Assembly: GCA_017647145.1 (NCBI GenBank)
Contig: JAGCLD010000004.1
Coordinates: 1-64,000 of the forward strand
DNA from: Paludibacteraceae bacterium
GTDB lineage: Bacteria > Bacteroidota > Bacteroidia > Bacteroidales > Paludibacteraceae
Direction: 5' to 3'
Length of the DNA: 64,000 nucleotides
Each line of letters begins with the position of its first letter. Within the stretch, counting starts at the first letter, position 1. This document shows, in pieces, positions 45,643 through 53,699 of this stretch. The notes beneath the pieces are model-generated. The model did not search any database and was not told the origin of the DNA. It saw nothing but the letters and a program-made list of their open reading frames with translations. The position numbers and the translations under genes were made by a program.

Positions 45643-45732
45643 CCTTACTACACACTACAGGCGAAGCCGTCCTACAGTGAGTGTAACGAACGTACTACAG
45701 CATAGCGTACTACAGCGAAGCGTCCACTAAAC
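45643..45732 (+). repeat. Degenerate TACAG/AGCGT tandem repeats
   Basis: Contains CGTACTACAGCATAG and CGTACTACAGCGAAG as adjacent 15-mers, with looser relatives before them (CTACAGGCGAAGCCGTC, CTACAGTGAGTGTAACG). No coding frame of interest. Confidence 0.5.
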
Positions 45733-45811
45733 TACCCCCTCCCTACCACCGGCAAGCAAAAAAAACCTTCCTCAAAAAAAAGCCCTAACTTTGTAAATTT
45801 TTTCCTACCGG

Positions 45812-45866
45812 ACACGTAGGATACACGTAGGATAAAGATAGGAACTAGGTACACAATCAGTAGGAA
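45812..45866 (-). repeat. 11-bp periodic repeat, locus 4 (inverted)
   Basis: Five 11-mers on the plus strand: ACACGTAGGAT twice, AAAGATAGGAA, CTAGGTACACA, ATCAGTAGGAA. The reverse complement fits the consensus of loci 1 and 5. A box TAACTTTGT lies just before it at 45786-45794. Beyond it (45867-45989) I see no feature. Confidence 0.65.
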
Positions 45867-45989
45867 CACCCTCCCACTTTCACAAGAAGCAACATCACCA
45901 CATCATCCCACCGGCACAAGTACATAAAAAACAACTGACTGCAAGACAACAAGTATCCGCAGCCAGTTCCATAAAAACAACATTGCAAA

Positions 45990-46256
45990 TTATTTGCCAC
46001 ATTCACCATTTAGAGCAGGAACAGAACTCACCTCAATCACATCCTCACTCACACCAATAGCCACCAAAGCTGATTTAATATCCGCCTCAGCATCTCTCAA
46101 CTGATTCTTAGTAATCCATAAATAATCAACCGTTGACATCTCCTGACCCAAAAGCTTGTAAGTAGTAGTCACTTTATAACACATTTCCGTATTGCCACAA
46201 GACGCAAATACAAAAGCAACAAGCAGCAAAGACACACCATAAAATAATTTTTTCAT
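45990..46256 (-). CDS. Small lipoprotein, unknown function
   Basis: 88 residues. A clear lipoprotein signal, MKKLFYGVSLLLVAFVFASC, with the acylated Cys at 20. The mature 68 residues start GNTEMCYKVTT and end NGECGK, with two further Cys that could form a disulfide. I do not recognise a family. It has its own promoter and stands alone. Confidence 0.75.
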   Translation of the reverse strand: MKKLFYGVSLLLVAFVFASCGNTEMCYKVTTTYKLLGQEMSTVDYLWITKNQLRDAEADIKSALVAIGVSEDVIEVSSVPALNGECGK

Positions 46257-46337
46257 ACCTGATACATATAGTTAAATCAATGATCCCCTACTCTATTATG
46301 GATTTTCGGGCTTACTCCGTCCATTTTATCTGGTAAT

Positions 46338-46370
46338 GCAAATATAAACCTTTTAAATAACTAAAACAAA
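46338..46370 (-). promoter_or_regulatory. Promoter of the small lipoprotein gene
   Basis: Minus strand TTTG (46370-46367), 20-bp spacer, TATATTTGC (46346-46338). Exact consensus, about 80 bp before the start codon. Confidence 0.75.
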
Positions 46371-46468
46371 TATTAACACTTCAAAAAGTATAAGAAGACA
46401 TACGTAATATCCGGACACTGCCCAACAATCTATCAAAGATAATGTTTCACTTATCCACAAAAATAACT

Positions 46469-46477
46469 TACCTTTGC
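46469..46477 (+). promoter_or_regulatory. -7 box of the ddl operon promoter
   Basis: TACCTTTGC, exact match to TAnnTTTGC, 32 bp before the ddl start codon. Confidence 0.6.
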
Positions 46478-46509
46478 AGTAATAATCGAACAATAGGATT
46501 TAGTATAAG

Positions 46510-47508
46510 ATGAAACGAAAAATAGCAATAGTAGCGGGAGGTTATTCCTCTGAATGGCAAGTATCTATGCGAAGCGCTCAAGGAATATATTCTTTCCTAC
46601 CTAAAGATAGATATGACCTATGCATTGTCACAATCATTGGACAACAATGGACAGCACGTCCCTCTGAAGACGAAGAATATTCCATTGACAAAAACGATTT
46701 TAGTTACATCAATCAAGAAGGCAAACGCATACACTTTGACTTTGCCTATATCACCATACATGGTACACCGGGCGAAAACGGACTGTTGCAAGGCTATTTC
46801 GAAATGATTAACATGCCCTACTCCTGCTGTGGAGTCCTGCCGGCCGCTATTACCTTCAACAAATTCACTTGCAATCACTACCTACAAGGCTTCGGAATTA
46901 ACATTGCTCGTTCCATTTTGCTACGCAAACAAGAAACAATAGAAAACGAACGCATAATCAACGAGATTGGCCTACCATGCTTCATCAAGACCAATGTAGG
47001 AGGAAGTAGCTTCGGTGTGACAAAAGTTAAACACGCCGATGATATACAACACGCAATACAACACGCATTCAACGAAGGCGGAGAAGTAATCATTGAATCA
47101 ATGCTAGTAGGTACAGAACTCACATGCGGAGCCTATAAAACCACCGACAAATCAGTAGCATTCCCCATCACTGAAGTAGTGACCGGCAACGAGTTCTTTG
47201 ACTACGATGCCAAATACAACGGACAAGTGGACGAAATCACTCCCGCACGTATTCCAAATGAAATAGCCGAACAAATACAACAACTCACACTGAAAATATA
47301 CGACATTCTCGCATGCAAGGGAATAATTCGTGTGGACTATATCCTATCAGCCGACAACATCATTCACCTATTAGAAGTAAACACAACACCCGGAATGACA
47401 GCCACTAGCTTTATACCACAACAAGTAAAAGCAGCCGGATTGGAAATAGGAGAAGTGTTGCATGAAATCATTGAAAACGAATTAAGTAAACACAACACCA
47501 CACTGTAA
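46510..47508 (+). CDS. ddl: D-alanine-D-alanine ligase
   Basis: 332 residues. ATP-grasp enzyme: N-terminal IAIVAGGYSSEWQVSMRSA (Ddl has GGxSxExxVS), IHGTPGENGLLQGYFEM, CFIKTNVGGSSFGVTKV, and the C-terminal metal-binding LLEVNTTPGMT. It makes D-Ala-D-Ala for peptidoglycan. It is 4 bp before the prenyl synthase gene, and both feed cell wall synthesis. Confidence 0.95.
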   Translation: MKRKIAIVAGGYSSEWQVSMRSAQGIYSFLPKDRYDLCIVTIIGQQWTARPSEDEEYSIDKNDFSYINQEGKRIHFDFAYITIHGTPGENGLLQGYFEMINMPYSCCGVLPAAITFNKFTCNHYLQGFGINIARSILLRKQETIENERIINEIGLPCFIKTNVGGSSFGVTKVKHADDIQHAIQHAFNEGGEVIIESMLVGTELTCGAYKTTDKSVAFPITEVVTGNEFFDYDAKYNGQVDEITPARIPNEIAEQIQQLTLKIYDILACKGIIRVDYILSADNIIHLLEVNTTPGMTATSFIPQQVKAAGLEIGEVLHEIIENELSKHNTTL

Positions 47509-47512
47509 AACC

Positions 47513-48487
47513 ATGAAAACACTCAAAGAAATACAAGAATATATCACACACACCATTCAACAGCTCAACTGGAATAAAGCCCCAAGAGGACTTTACGAAC
47601 CCATTGAATACACCTTAGAAGGTGGTGGAAAACGTGTGCGACCTGCCCTCCTACTCCTCACAGCAAACATCTATGATGCCAATCTTGAAGAAGCTACAGC
47701 AGCTGCTATGGCCGTGGAAATCTTCCACAACTTCACACTCCTACACGACGACGTCATGGACAAGTCTGACACACGAAGAGGAAGAAAAACAGTACACATC
47801 AAATGGAACGAAAACACCGCCATTCTCTCAGGCGACCAAATGATGATAGAAGCATACAGCCAAATAGCAAAACTATCAGCCGATAAACTTAAAAAAGTGC
47901 TTCCACTCTTCAACAAAATGGCAACAGAAATATGCGAAGGGCAACAATACGACGTGGACTTTGAGACACAAGATGACGTCACCATACCGGAATACACAGA
48001 GATGATACGCCTGAAGACCGCAGTCCTGCTGGCCACAGCATTAAAGATTGGAGCACTATTAGGGAATGCCGATGAAACGGAAGCACAAGCACTATACGAC
48101 TTTGGTATCAACATCGGACTGGCATTCCAGATAAAAGATGACTACCTGGACGTTTATGGAGATGAAAAAACATTCGGCAAGCCCATCGGAGGCGACATTT
48201 TATGTGGCAAGAAAACCTACATGTGGTTATCTGCATGGAAGAACGCCACAGAAGAAGAACGTAGAGAACTCATGAGCTGGCTACACAACCAAGAAGCTAT
48301 CCCAAACGAGAAAATACAAGCCGTAAGAAATATCTACACCAAGGTGGGCGCAAGCAGAGAATGCGAAGTAGCAATGGAAGAATATCACCAAAAAGCAGTC
48401 GCAGAACTCGACAAAATAGACACAAATGGAGATAAAACGCAAGAATTAAGAAATTTAGCCGAAAAATTAATGGGCAGAAACAAATAA
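47513..48487 (+). CDS. Polyprenyl diphosphate synthase
   Basis: 324 residues. First Asp-rich motif LLHDDVMD (about 77-84, DDxxD) with following RRGRKTVH, and second motif FQIKDDYLDVYGD (about 204-216). All-helical isoprenyl synthase fold. Chain length (e.g. octaprenyl or farnesyl) cannot be told from sequence alone; the position next to ddl suggests a quinone or carrier precursor. Confidence 0.92.
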   Translation: MKTLKEIQEYITHTIQQLNWNKAPRGLYEPIEYTLEGGGKRVRPALLLLTANIYDANLEEATAAAMAVEIFHNFTLLHDDVMDKSDTRRGRKTVHIKWNENTAILSGDQMMIEAYSQIAKLSADKLKKVLPLFNKMATEICEGQQYDVDFETQDDVTIPEYTEMIRLKTAVLLATALKIGALLGNADETEAQALYDFGINIGLAFQIKDDYLDVYGDEKTFGKPIGGDILCGKKTYMWLSAWKNATEEERRELMSWLHNQEAIPNEKIQAVRNIYTKVGASRECEVAMEEYHQKAVAELDKIDTNGDKTQELRNLAEKLMGRNK

Positions 48488-48566
48488 ATTACTTATCTTT
48501 GCCGATAGGAAATAGTGTGACCGAAAAAAACACACGAATATCCCCTTAATTTTAGCAGAGAAACCT

Positions 48567-49337
48567 ATGCCCTATAGACGTTTACCCAACACTGACCAAG
48601 CAAGACTGAAAGCCCTAAAAATAGCGGTACAGCAAGCTAACAGAGCTACATTTAATGAACAAGCACTTAGTTTCAAAACACTCAATGAAGCTAAGAACTT
48701 CTTAATCCAGTTTGAAACACGTCTCACACAGTATCACCAAACAGTAGAAAATAGGGTAAATTCTGCAAAACAATATAGGACAATTGTAGCCAATGCGCGA
48801 ATGTACGTATCACACTTCATACAAGTGCTCAACCTGGCTGTCATTAGAGGAGACATAAAAAAAGAACAAAAAGAACTCTACAAACTTGACACAAATGTCC
48901 ACACTGTACCCGACTTGGCTACTGATGTAGCACTACTGGAATGGGGACACAATATCATACAAGGAGAAAACGAAAGAATACGTAAAGGTGGATTCCCAAT
49001 CTACAATCCGACAATAGCAAAAGTACAAGTACACTACGATCAATTCAAGGAGTATCATGCAACACAGAAACTCCATCAATCCACAGCAATGAGAAATTGG
49101 GAAGAACTCAACGCACTACGTGAAACTGCCGACACCATCATCCTCGACATATGGAACCAAGTAGAAGAACACTATGCCATGTGTAAACCCTACGAGAGAT
49201 TATGCAACTGTGAAGCATACGGCATAGTGTACTACTATCGCAAAGGAGAACAAGAACTAACCGAAGAAACTGACAAGGCCATACAACGACTCATTGACCA
49301 ATCACCCAGTATATTCGGCAATGAAGACTTTGAATAA
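48567..49337 (+). CDS. Uncharacterised helical protein, Bacteroidales type
   Basis: 256 residues, no signal peptide, predicted almost wholly helical with long charged helices (about 10-75 and 80-115). It starts MPYRRLPNTDQARLKAL. The C-terminal half has CKPYERLCNCEAYGIVYYYRKGE. I recognise no catalytic motif. It follows the prenyl synthase by 79 bp and is closed by a strong terminator. Confidence 0.7.
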   Translation: MPYRRLPNTDQARLKALKIAVQQANRATFNEQALSFKTLNEAKNFLIQFETRLTQYHQTVENRVNSAKQYRTIVANARMYVSHFIQVLNLAVIRGDIKKEQKELYKLDTNVHTVPDLATDVALLEWGHNIIQGENERIRKGGFPIYNPTIAKVQVHYDQFKEYHATQKLHQSTAMRNWEELNALRETADTIILDIWNQVEEHYAMCKPYERLCNCEAYGIVYYYRKGEQELTEETDKAIQRLIDQSPSIFGNEDFE

Positions 49338-49360
49338 CCAAAAACACTTCACATAACATA

Positions 49361-49395
49361 ACAAAAAAAGACATGGCTTCCATGTCTTTTTTTGT
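49361..49395 (+). terminator. Terminator after 48567-49337
   Basis: ACAAAAAAAGACATGG (49361-49376) pairs perfectly with CCATGTCTTTTTTTGT around a 3-nt loop. Symmetric A/T tracts allow activity on both strands. From 49396 to 49662 I see only a TATCAGACACC direct-repeat arm (49517) and an AT-rich spacer. Confidence 0.85.
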
Positions 49396-49516
49396 TACTG
49401 CCTGATAAAATGAGTACATCCACCCATGGTTAGTGTGTTTGACTTAAACAACATAACCACAAAGTACTGACTCCTGCTAATATAAAACAGCCCTAATCTT
49501 TATTCACTTCAAAAAG

Positions 49517-49537
49517 TCTTATCAGACACCCATAGAA
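49517..49537 (+). repeat. Direct repeat left of the AraC-HXXEE island
   Basis: TCTTATCAGACACCCATAGAA. The first 14 bases are identical to 52022-52035 on the same strand, with the pair flanking the island of distinct base composition. Part of the motif (CAGACACC-ATA) is also at 32387. Confidence 0.5.
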
Positions 49538-49662
49538 TATTACTACTAAATGCTTGACTCCGGCTACGGAAAACTATTGCTTACAAGCAGTTTAAGTACC
49601 TTTGGGTTAGTAGAGAAACTCGCAATAAGTATTGAGGTAGGCAACAGTTGAGAGACTCTAGC

Positions 49663-50496
49663 CTATTTTTGCATCGTTCTATATTGTGAAGGTGTCATTC
49701 CTACTTCTCGCTTAAACAGACGACAAAAATAAGGCGTTGTCGAGAAATTCAACTCTTCGGCTATCTGTTCGATTGTAAGAGCTGAACTGCGCAAAAGCAG
49801 TTTTGCTTGCAGAGTAACAGCTCGATTTATCCAGTCACTCGCCACTGTACCACTCACCTCAAAGGCCAAACGGCTGAGGTATTGGGGCGATATATACATC
49901 CGCTTAGCGTAAAAAGAAAGATCGTGCTTGCCACGATGCGTGTTTAGTTGCTCGATAAACAGGCGGAATAGTTCTTCTCTGCGCCCATTTGTGTAGTGGC
50001 TACTTGCCGTGTTATCCACAATGCGATAGTGCAGTGACAGCAACAGATGTTCAACACTTCGCCTATCGAATGGTTGCACAGCCGAAATTGTATATATCAG
50101 CCGAAAATACTCCTCTATCCACGGCTCATTTTCACGACCAACTAGGTACTCTTCTTTGATATTTTCATTCTCTGTAGAGAGCGTAAATCCCAACAAATCG
50201 ACAACCGAGTTGGTATCATAATCGAGAATCTCCACCACGGAGTTTTGCCCAATATAAAGTGCCTCGCCCTCCGCAATTCGATATTCACGAAGATTGATAG
50301 AGAAACGGATAAAACCACGCAAAACCCTGACGATGCGGTTCTCCATAAAGCGGTACGGCTCGCCCGTCTTCATCACACGCCCAATAGCCACAGCAACCTC
50401 AACACCTCGATTGATAGCAAAATCGGGGTGCGAAATAAGTGTTTTATCCTTGAACTCCGCAAGAGTGTCTATGGCAATTTGATTTACCTGTGTCAT
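49663..50496 (-). CDS. AraC-family transcriptional regulator
   Basis: 277 residues. An N-terminal cupin-like sensor region (about 1-150) without a recognisable ligand motif is followed by a C-terminal AraC domain (about 180-275). This has the second helix-turn-helix IAEELNFSTTPYFCRLFKREVGMTPSQYR. It lies divergently from two HXXEE membrane protein genes 142 bp away and is the natural regulator of them. Base composition is richer in G+C than its neighbours. The -7 box sits three bases before the ATG, so the mRNA may be leaderless. Confidence 0.92.
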   Translation of the reverse strand: MTQVNQIAIDTLAEFKDKTLISHPDFAINRGVEVAVAIGRVMKTGEPYRFMENRIVRVLRGFIRFSINLREYRIAEGEALYIGQNSVVEILDYDTNSVVDLLGFTLSTENENIKEEYLVGRENEPWIEEYFRLIYTISAVQPFDRRSVEHLLLSLHYRIVDNTASSHYTNGRREELFRLFIEQLNTHRGKHDLSFYAKRMYISPQYLSRLAFEVSGTVASDWINRAVTLQAKLLLRSSALTIEQIAEELNFSTTPYFCRLFKREVGMTPSQYRTMQK

Positions 50497-50499
50497 ATT

Positions 50500-50508
50500 G
50501 CAAAGATA
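50500..50508 (-). promoter_or_regulatory. -7 box abutting the AraC-family start codon
   Basis: Minus strand TATCTTTGC (50508-50500), then AAT and the ATG at 50496. A start 4-8 bases after the box would give a transcript beginning at, or just inside, the start codon. Confidence 0.55.
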
Positions 50509-50605
50509 ATATAAAACACATTAATTCGCCACAAAAATCTTAATTAAGTATTGAAAAGATAATAAACGGCTTATATAGGATAACAGCCAAGCATACAAAA
50601 TAGGC

Positions 50606-50614
50606 TAATTTTGC
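50606..50614 (+). promoter_or_regulatory. -7 box of the HXXEE gene pair
   Basis: TAATTTTGC, exact match to TAnnTTTGC, 23 bp before the ATG at 50638. It covers the alternative TTG start of the longer frame, which supports the ATG. Confidence 0.6.
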
Positions 50615-50637
50615 ATAAACTTAAAACCTATCTAATT

Positions 50638-51294
50638 ATGTTACGAAGTTATATGCGTTATTGGCCAGCAGTCGGGGGTGTTATCTTCGCTGTTGTGGCA
50701 ATACTTGTGGGCACTTTTGCCAACCTACTTGTTCCTACACAGCGATTTATGGCTGTATTCTTTATGTTGCTCCTGCTCCATGAGTTCGAGGAGTATGTCC
50801 TACCAGGAGGCTTTCCTGCTGCGATGAACATCGGACTTATGGGCGAAAAAAAGGATTTTGGAAAATATCCCCTCAACGAGCTAAGTGCCTTTATCGTAAA
50901 TGTCGTCTTGGCATATCCGCTCTACATCTGTGGTTTTATCTTCCATGAGGTGCTGTGGCTCGGTATCTTTATTGCCTATTTCACAATGGTACAGGTATTT
51001 ATGCACTGCATCGTAATAAATAGAAAACTACACACTTACTATAGTCCTGGTTGTGCTTCGGCACTCTTTGCAATGGTGCCATTTGGTATTTACTACCTCT
51101 GCTACATCGCCAAGCATTTCGACTTCCCGACATGCTATTGGTGGGCTCCATTGGCTGTATTCCCATTGGTGGCTGTTATGATGATTCTTTTGCCTGTGCT
51201 TATTTTCAGAGATAGAGATACGCGCTACGGCTTTGCCGAGTATGAAGCAACAGCATTCTCAATTAAAAATGGCATTGCCAAACTTCGTCGATAA
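50638..51294 (+). CDS. HXXEE-domain membrane protein 1
   Basis: 218 residues and about six membrane helices. The HxxEE motif that names the family is LLHEFEEYVLPGG (about 44-56), on the edge of a helix. A further HEVLWLGIF and conserved HCIVI follow. The function of HXXEE proteins is unknown; acidic and histidine residues within the membrane suggest metal binding or membrane enzymology. Next gene: a second HXXEE protein 10 bp downstream. Confidence 0.85.
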   Translation: MLRSYMRYWPAVGGVIFAVVAILVGTFANLLVPTQRFMAVFFMLLLLHEFEEYVLPGGFPAAMNIGLMGEKKDFGKYPLNELSAFIVNVVLAYPLYICGFIFHEVLWLGIFIAYFTMVQVFMHCIVINRKLHTYYSPGCASALFAMVPFGIYYLCYIAKHFDFPTCYWWAPLAVFPLVAVMMILLPVLIFRDRDTRYGFAEYEATAFSIKNGIAKLRR

Positions 51295-51304
51295 CACTAA
51301 AAAA

Positions 51305-51922
51305 ATGTTAGATATGAAAAAGTTTATCAAACACTATGCGCTCGAAATCTACACTGTGATTTCACTTGCTCTGCTACTCGCAGGTGCGTTGTTGGACAAC
51401 CTCTCGGTTATTCAGAAATTTGTTATGGTTTTCAATCTTCTCTTTATCCTCCACGAGTGGGAGGAAGGACACTATCCTGGTGGTTTCATCGACCTCATTT
51501 CGAGTATGATTGGTCAGGATGTGCCCGCCGAAACTAAACGAGCAAGCCGTATCCCTACAGGCATTCTGCTCATTGCCTTTACTTTTGTGCCATTCTTCTG
51601 CGACGACTGCGTGATTCCTATCTTGGTTACGGCTACGCTAGGCATTTTCGAAGGTGTTGTGCATATGATGGCAATTAGGGTCTTCCGCTTGCCAAAGTTT
51701 TACTCGCCAGGAATGGTAACTGCCGAGTTAGAGTTGTTGATAAGTGTTGCACTGATTGTATGGTTGGAACAGAACAACCTCGCTTCAGCAACTGATTATG
51801 TCTGGGGTGTTGTGATTATGATCGCTTGCTTTATTGCAATGCAACGTAGCCTTGTATGGATGGTTGGAATGAAGTATAGCGACCTTCCTAAGCGCATCCG
51901 TGCGCAGTGGGCAAAAAAATAG
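51305..51922 (+). CDS. HXXEE-domain membrane protein 2
   Basis: 205 residues from the ATG at 51305 (or 202 from 51314); a longer frame begins inside the previous gene. About six membrane helices with the family motif ILHEWEEGHYPGG (about 48-60). It is related to the upstream gene, so the pair probably arose by duplication and may form a heterodimer. Codon use is unlike the flanking housekeeping genes, as for the AraC gene. Confidence 0.85.
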   Translation: MLDMKKFIKHYALEIYTVISLALLLAGALLDNLSVIQKFVMVFNLLFILHEWEEGHYPGGFIDLISSMIGQDVPAETKRASRIPTGILLIAFTFVPFFCDDCVIPILVTATLGIFEGVVHMMAIRVFRLPKFYSPGMVTAELELLISVALIVWLEQNNLASATDYVWGVVIMIACFIAMQRSLVWMVGMKYSDLPKRIRAQWAKK

Positions 51923-51968
51923 TTTTTTATTTGCTATCCGATAAAAATCGATAAAGCAGAGAAATGGA

Positions 51969-51999
51969 GTCTCAATCGCTGATTTAATGCGGTTGAGAC
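51969..51999 (+). terminator. Terminator-like hairpin after the HXXEE pair
   Basis: GTCTCAA-T-CGC (51969-51979) pairs with GCG-G-TTGAGAC (51989-51999) including one G-T, followed by ACACTTTTA. Confidence 0.65.
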
Positions 52000-52021
52000 A
52001 CACTTTTATAGTCTTTGTTAT

Positions 52022-52042
52022 TCTTATCAGACACCAATAAAA
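52022..52042 (+). repeat. Direct repeat right of the AraC-HXXEE island
   Basis: TCTTATCAGACACCAATAAAA. Partner of 49517-49537, identical over the first 14 bases; its last part equals a motif at 32387-32400. Confidence 0.5.
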
Positions 52043-52147
52043 ATTAAACAAAAATCATCCATTTCGCTACAATGCCCTTCGAGCGCTCGTTGTGTCGTTA
52101 CGTGCGCAATACTTGTTGGATTATGTTGTTGATCTTGTTGTTAAAAT

Positions 52148-52294
52148 AAACATCTCCACATACTTGCCATAGTGGGCATAAGCATCGTGTTGGCGCTAAT
52201 ATTCTACACCGTTTGGCACACATTGGGCGGAAAGTGGTGGCGAGAAGGTAATAGTTGTCGTTATAAACAAGAAACGGAAAGCAACATAATGTAA
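52148..52294 (+). pseudogene. Possible remnant of a small membrane protein
   Basis: A frame with no good start codon, following a TAA, encodes a convincing membrane helix (HILAIVGISIVLALIFYTVW) and a basic tail ending ESNIM. It looks like the C-terminal end of a gene whose start is lost. It lies in a gene-free 583-bp stretch. Downstream is an orphan promoter box TATATTTGC (52365-52373) pointing at no gene, followed by an inverted CCTACG/CGTAGG. I recognise no family. Confidence 0.35.
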
Positions 52295-52505
52295 TGTATC
52301 GTTATTTATTGTAACGGAACGCCCTAAACGTAACGAAACGTAACAGTGCGATTTTCGGATGTTGTATATTTGCAGTGTTATCCTACGATACATGCGTAGG
52401 CTAACAAAGCGTTCTTTGACTTGTTGAAAAATATCAGTATCCAATATATCTTTGGGGATAGCATAAAAATATGATCGGATACCAAAAAGGTGTAGCGGTA
52501 GAGTA

Positions 52506-53024
52506 TCAATAAAGTACCAAGCCTAAACATCCGGCAAGGATAATCAACAGAATAGGATGTACTTTAAAGAACATGCCTATCAAAGCCAGAGCAAAAAGTA
52601 TGTAACTCTTATAGTCTATGAAGTTGTCTGTATTCATCAACAACAATGCTGCTGAAGCAATCAACCCAACCACTACAGGACGTAAGCCAACAAATGCACC
52701 TTCTATATAGGCATTACCCTTCAAGCGAAGATAAAGCCGGCACAACACCAGCATAATCATAAAGGAAGGTAGCACAATAGCAAACGTTGCCACCACAGCA
52801 CCTAGCACACTACCCGAAGCGGTATAGCCCACATAAGTAGCACTATTAATACCTATAGGACCTGGAGTCATCTGAGATATAGCAATGATATCAGTAAACT
52901 CCTGCTGAGTCATCCAGCCATAGTGTTCTATTTCATGCTGAATCAACGACAAGATAGCATATCCTCCACCAAAGCCAAATAATCCTATCTTAAAAAAGGC
53001 GAAAAACAATTGCCAATATACCAT
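52506..53024 (-). CDS. chrA: Chromate transporter, single-domain half
   Basis: 172 residues, about six membrane helices, with the CHR signature KIGLFGFGGGYAILSLIQHE (about 12-31) and the family motif SQMTPGPIGINSATYVGY. CHR transporters act as two homologous half-domains, in one protein or as two adjacent genes. The second half is missing on both sides here: mscL is upstream and a gene-free stretch downstream. It may homodimerise or use a partner elsewhere. Substrate need not be chromate. Confidence 0.85.
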   Translation of the reverse strand: MVYWQLFFAFFKIGLFGFGGGYAILSLIQHEIEHYGWMTQQEFTDIIAISQMTPGPIGINSATYVGYTASGSVLGAVVATFAIVLPSFMIMLVLCRLYLRLKGNAYIEGAFVGLRPVVVGLIASAALLLMNTDNFIDYKSYILFALALIGMFFKVHPILLIILAGCLGLVLY

Positions 53025-53056
53025 AGTGCAATGATTAGGCGCATTTAATCAAACAA

Positions 53057-53089
53057 AAAAGGTTGATGTTGTCGGAGCACCAACCTTTT
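53057..53089 (-). terminator. Terminator of mscL
   Basis: AAAAGGTTG and CAACCTTTT arms; on the minus strand the hairpin is followed by TTTTTTGTTT. It lies 21 bp beyond the mscL stop. Confidence 0.75.
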
Positions 53090-53110
53090 CTTGTCTGTTC
53101 GGTCAAAAGA

Positions 53111-53578
53111 CTACTTCTTTTCTTTTAATAAGTCACGAATCTCTGTAAGCAACACTTCTTCTTTGCTTGGTGCTGGAGGAGCTGGTGCTGGAGCAGGAAC
53201 TGCTTCTTTCTTACGGCTGAGGTTACCCAACACGCGAATCACTGCAAAGATAGAGAATGCAATAATCAAGAAGTCGAATGTTACTTGTAGGAAGTTGCCA
53301 TAGTTAAGCGTAGCTGCTGCTTTAAGCACCTCACCGGTTTCGCTTAACTCTTCTGGACGTATTACCCATTTAAGGTCAGTGAAGTTCACACCACCAACGA
53401 TAAGTCCAATCAATGGCATAACAACATCTGCCACCAAAGAAGAAACTATCTTACCAAAAGCACCACCGATAATTACACCGACTGCCATATCCATTACATT
53501 GCCTTTCATTGCGAAAGCCTTGAAGTCTTGCAGGAATGATACTGACTTTTTACCTGCTTCTTTTACGTTTAATGCCAT
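53111..53578 (-). CDS. mscL: Large-conductance mechanosensitive channel
   Basis: 155 residues. First membrane helix with [27 protein letters not shown] (the pore-lining TM1 pattern) and second helix [17 protein letters not shown]. The C-terminal part has an Ala/Pro-rich linker and the amphipathic helix [15 protein letters not shown]. It forms a pentameric pressure-release valve in the inner membrane. It is about 15 residues longer than typical, mainly in the linker and periplasmic loop. Confidence 0.95.
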   Translation of the reverse strand: MALNVKEAGKKSVSFLQDFKAFAMKGNVMDMAVGVIIGGAFGKIVSSLVADVVMPLIGLIVGGVNFTDLKWVIRPEELSETGEVLKAAATLNYGNFLQVTFDFLIIAFSIFAVIRVLGNLSRKKEAVPAPAPAPPAPSKEEVLLTEIRDLLKEKK

Positions 53579-53699
53579 AATTCAATGTTTTTTGTTCGTT
53601 GCAAAGGTATATATTTTTCTATTGAAAAGCAATGTTAGTTCCCGTTTTATCTACAGAATCTTATTATTTTCCTACAACACAGGACAGCAACTCTACTAT

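Noticed and set aside
49663-52042. Prophage or conjugative element
   Set aside because: No integrase, transposase, relaxase or structural genes in the island; only composition and short direct repeats suggest transfer.
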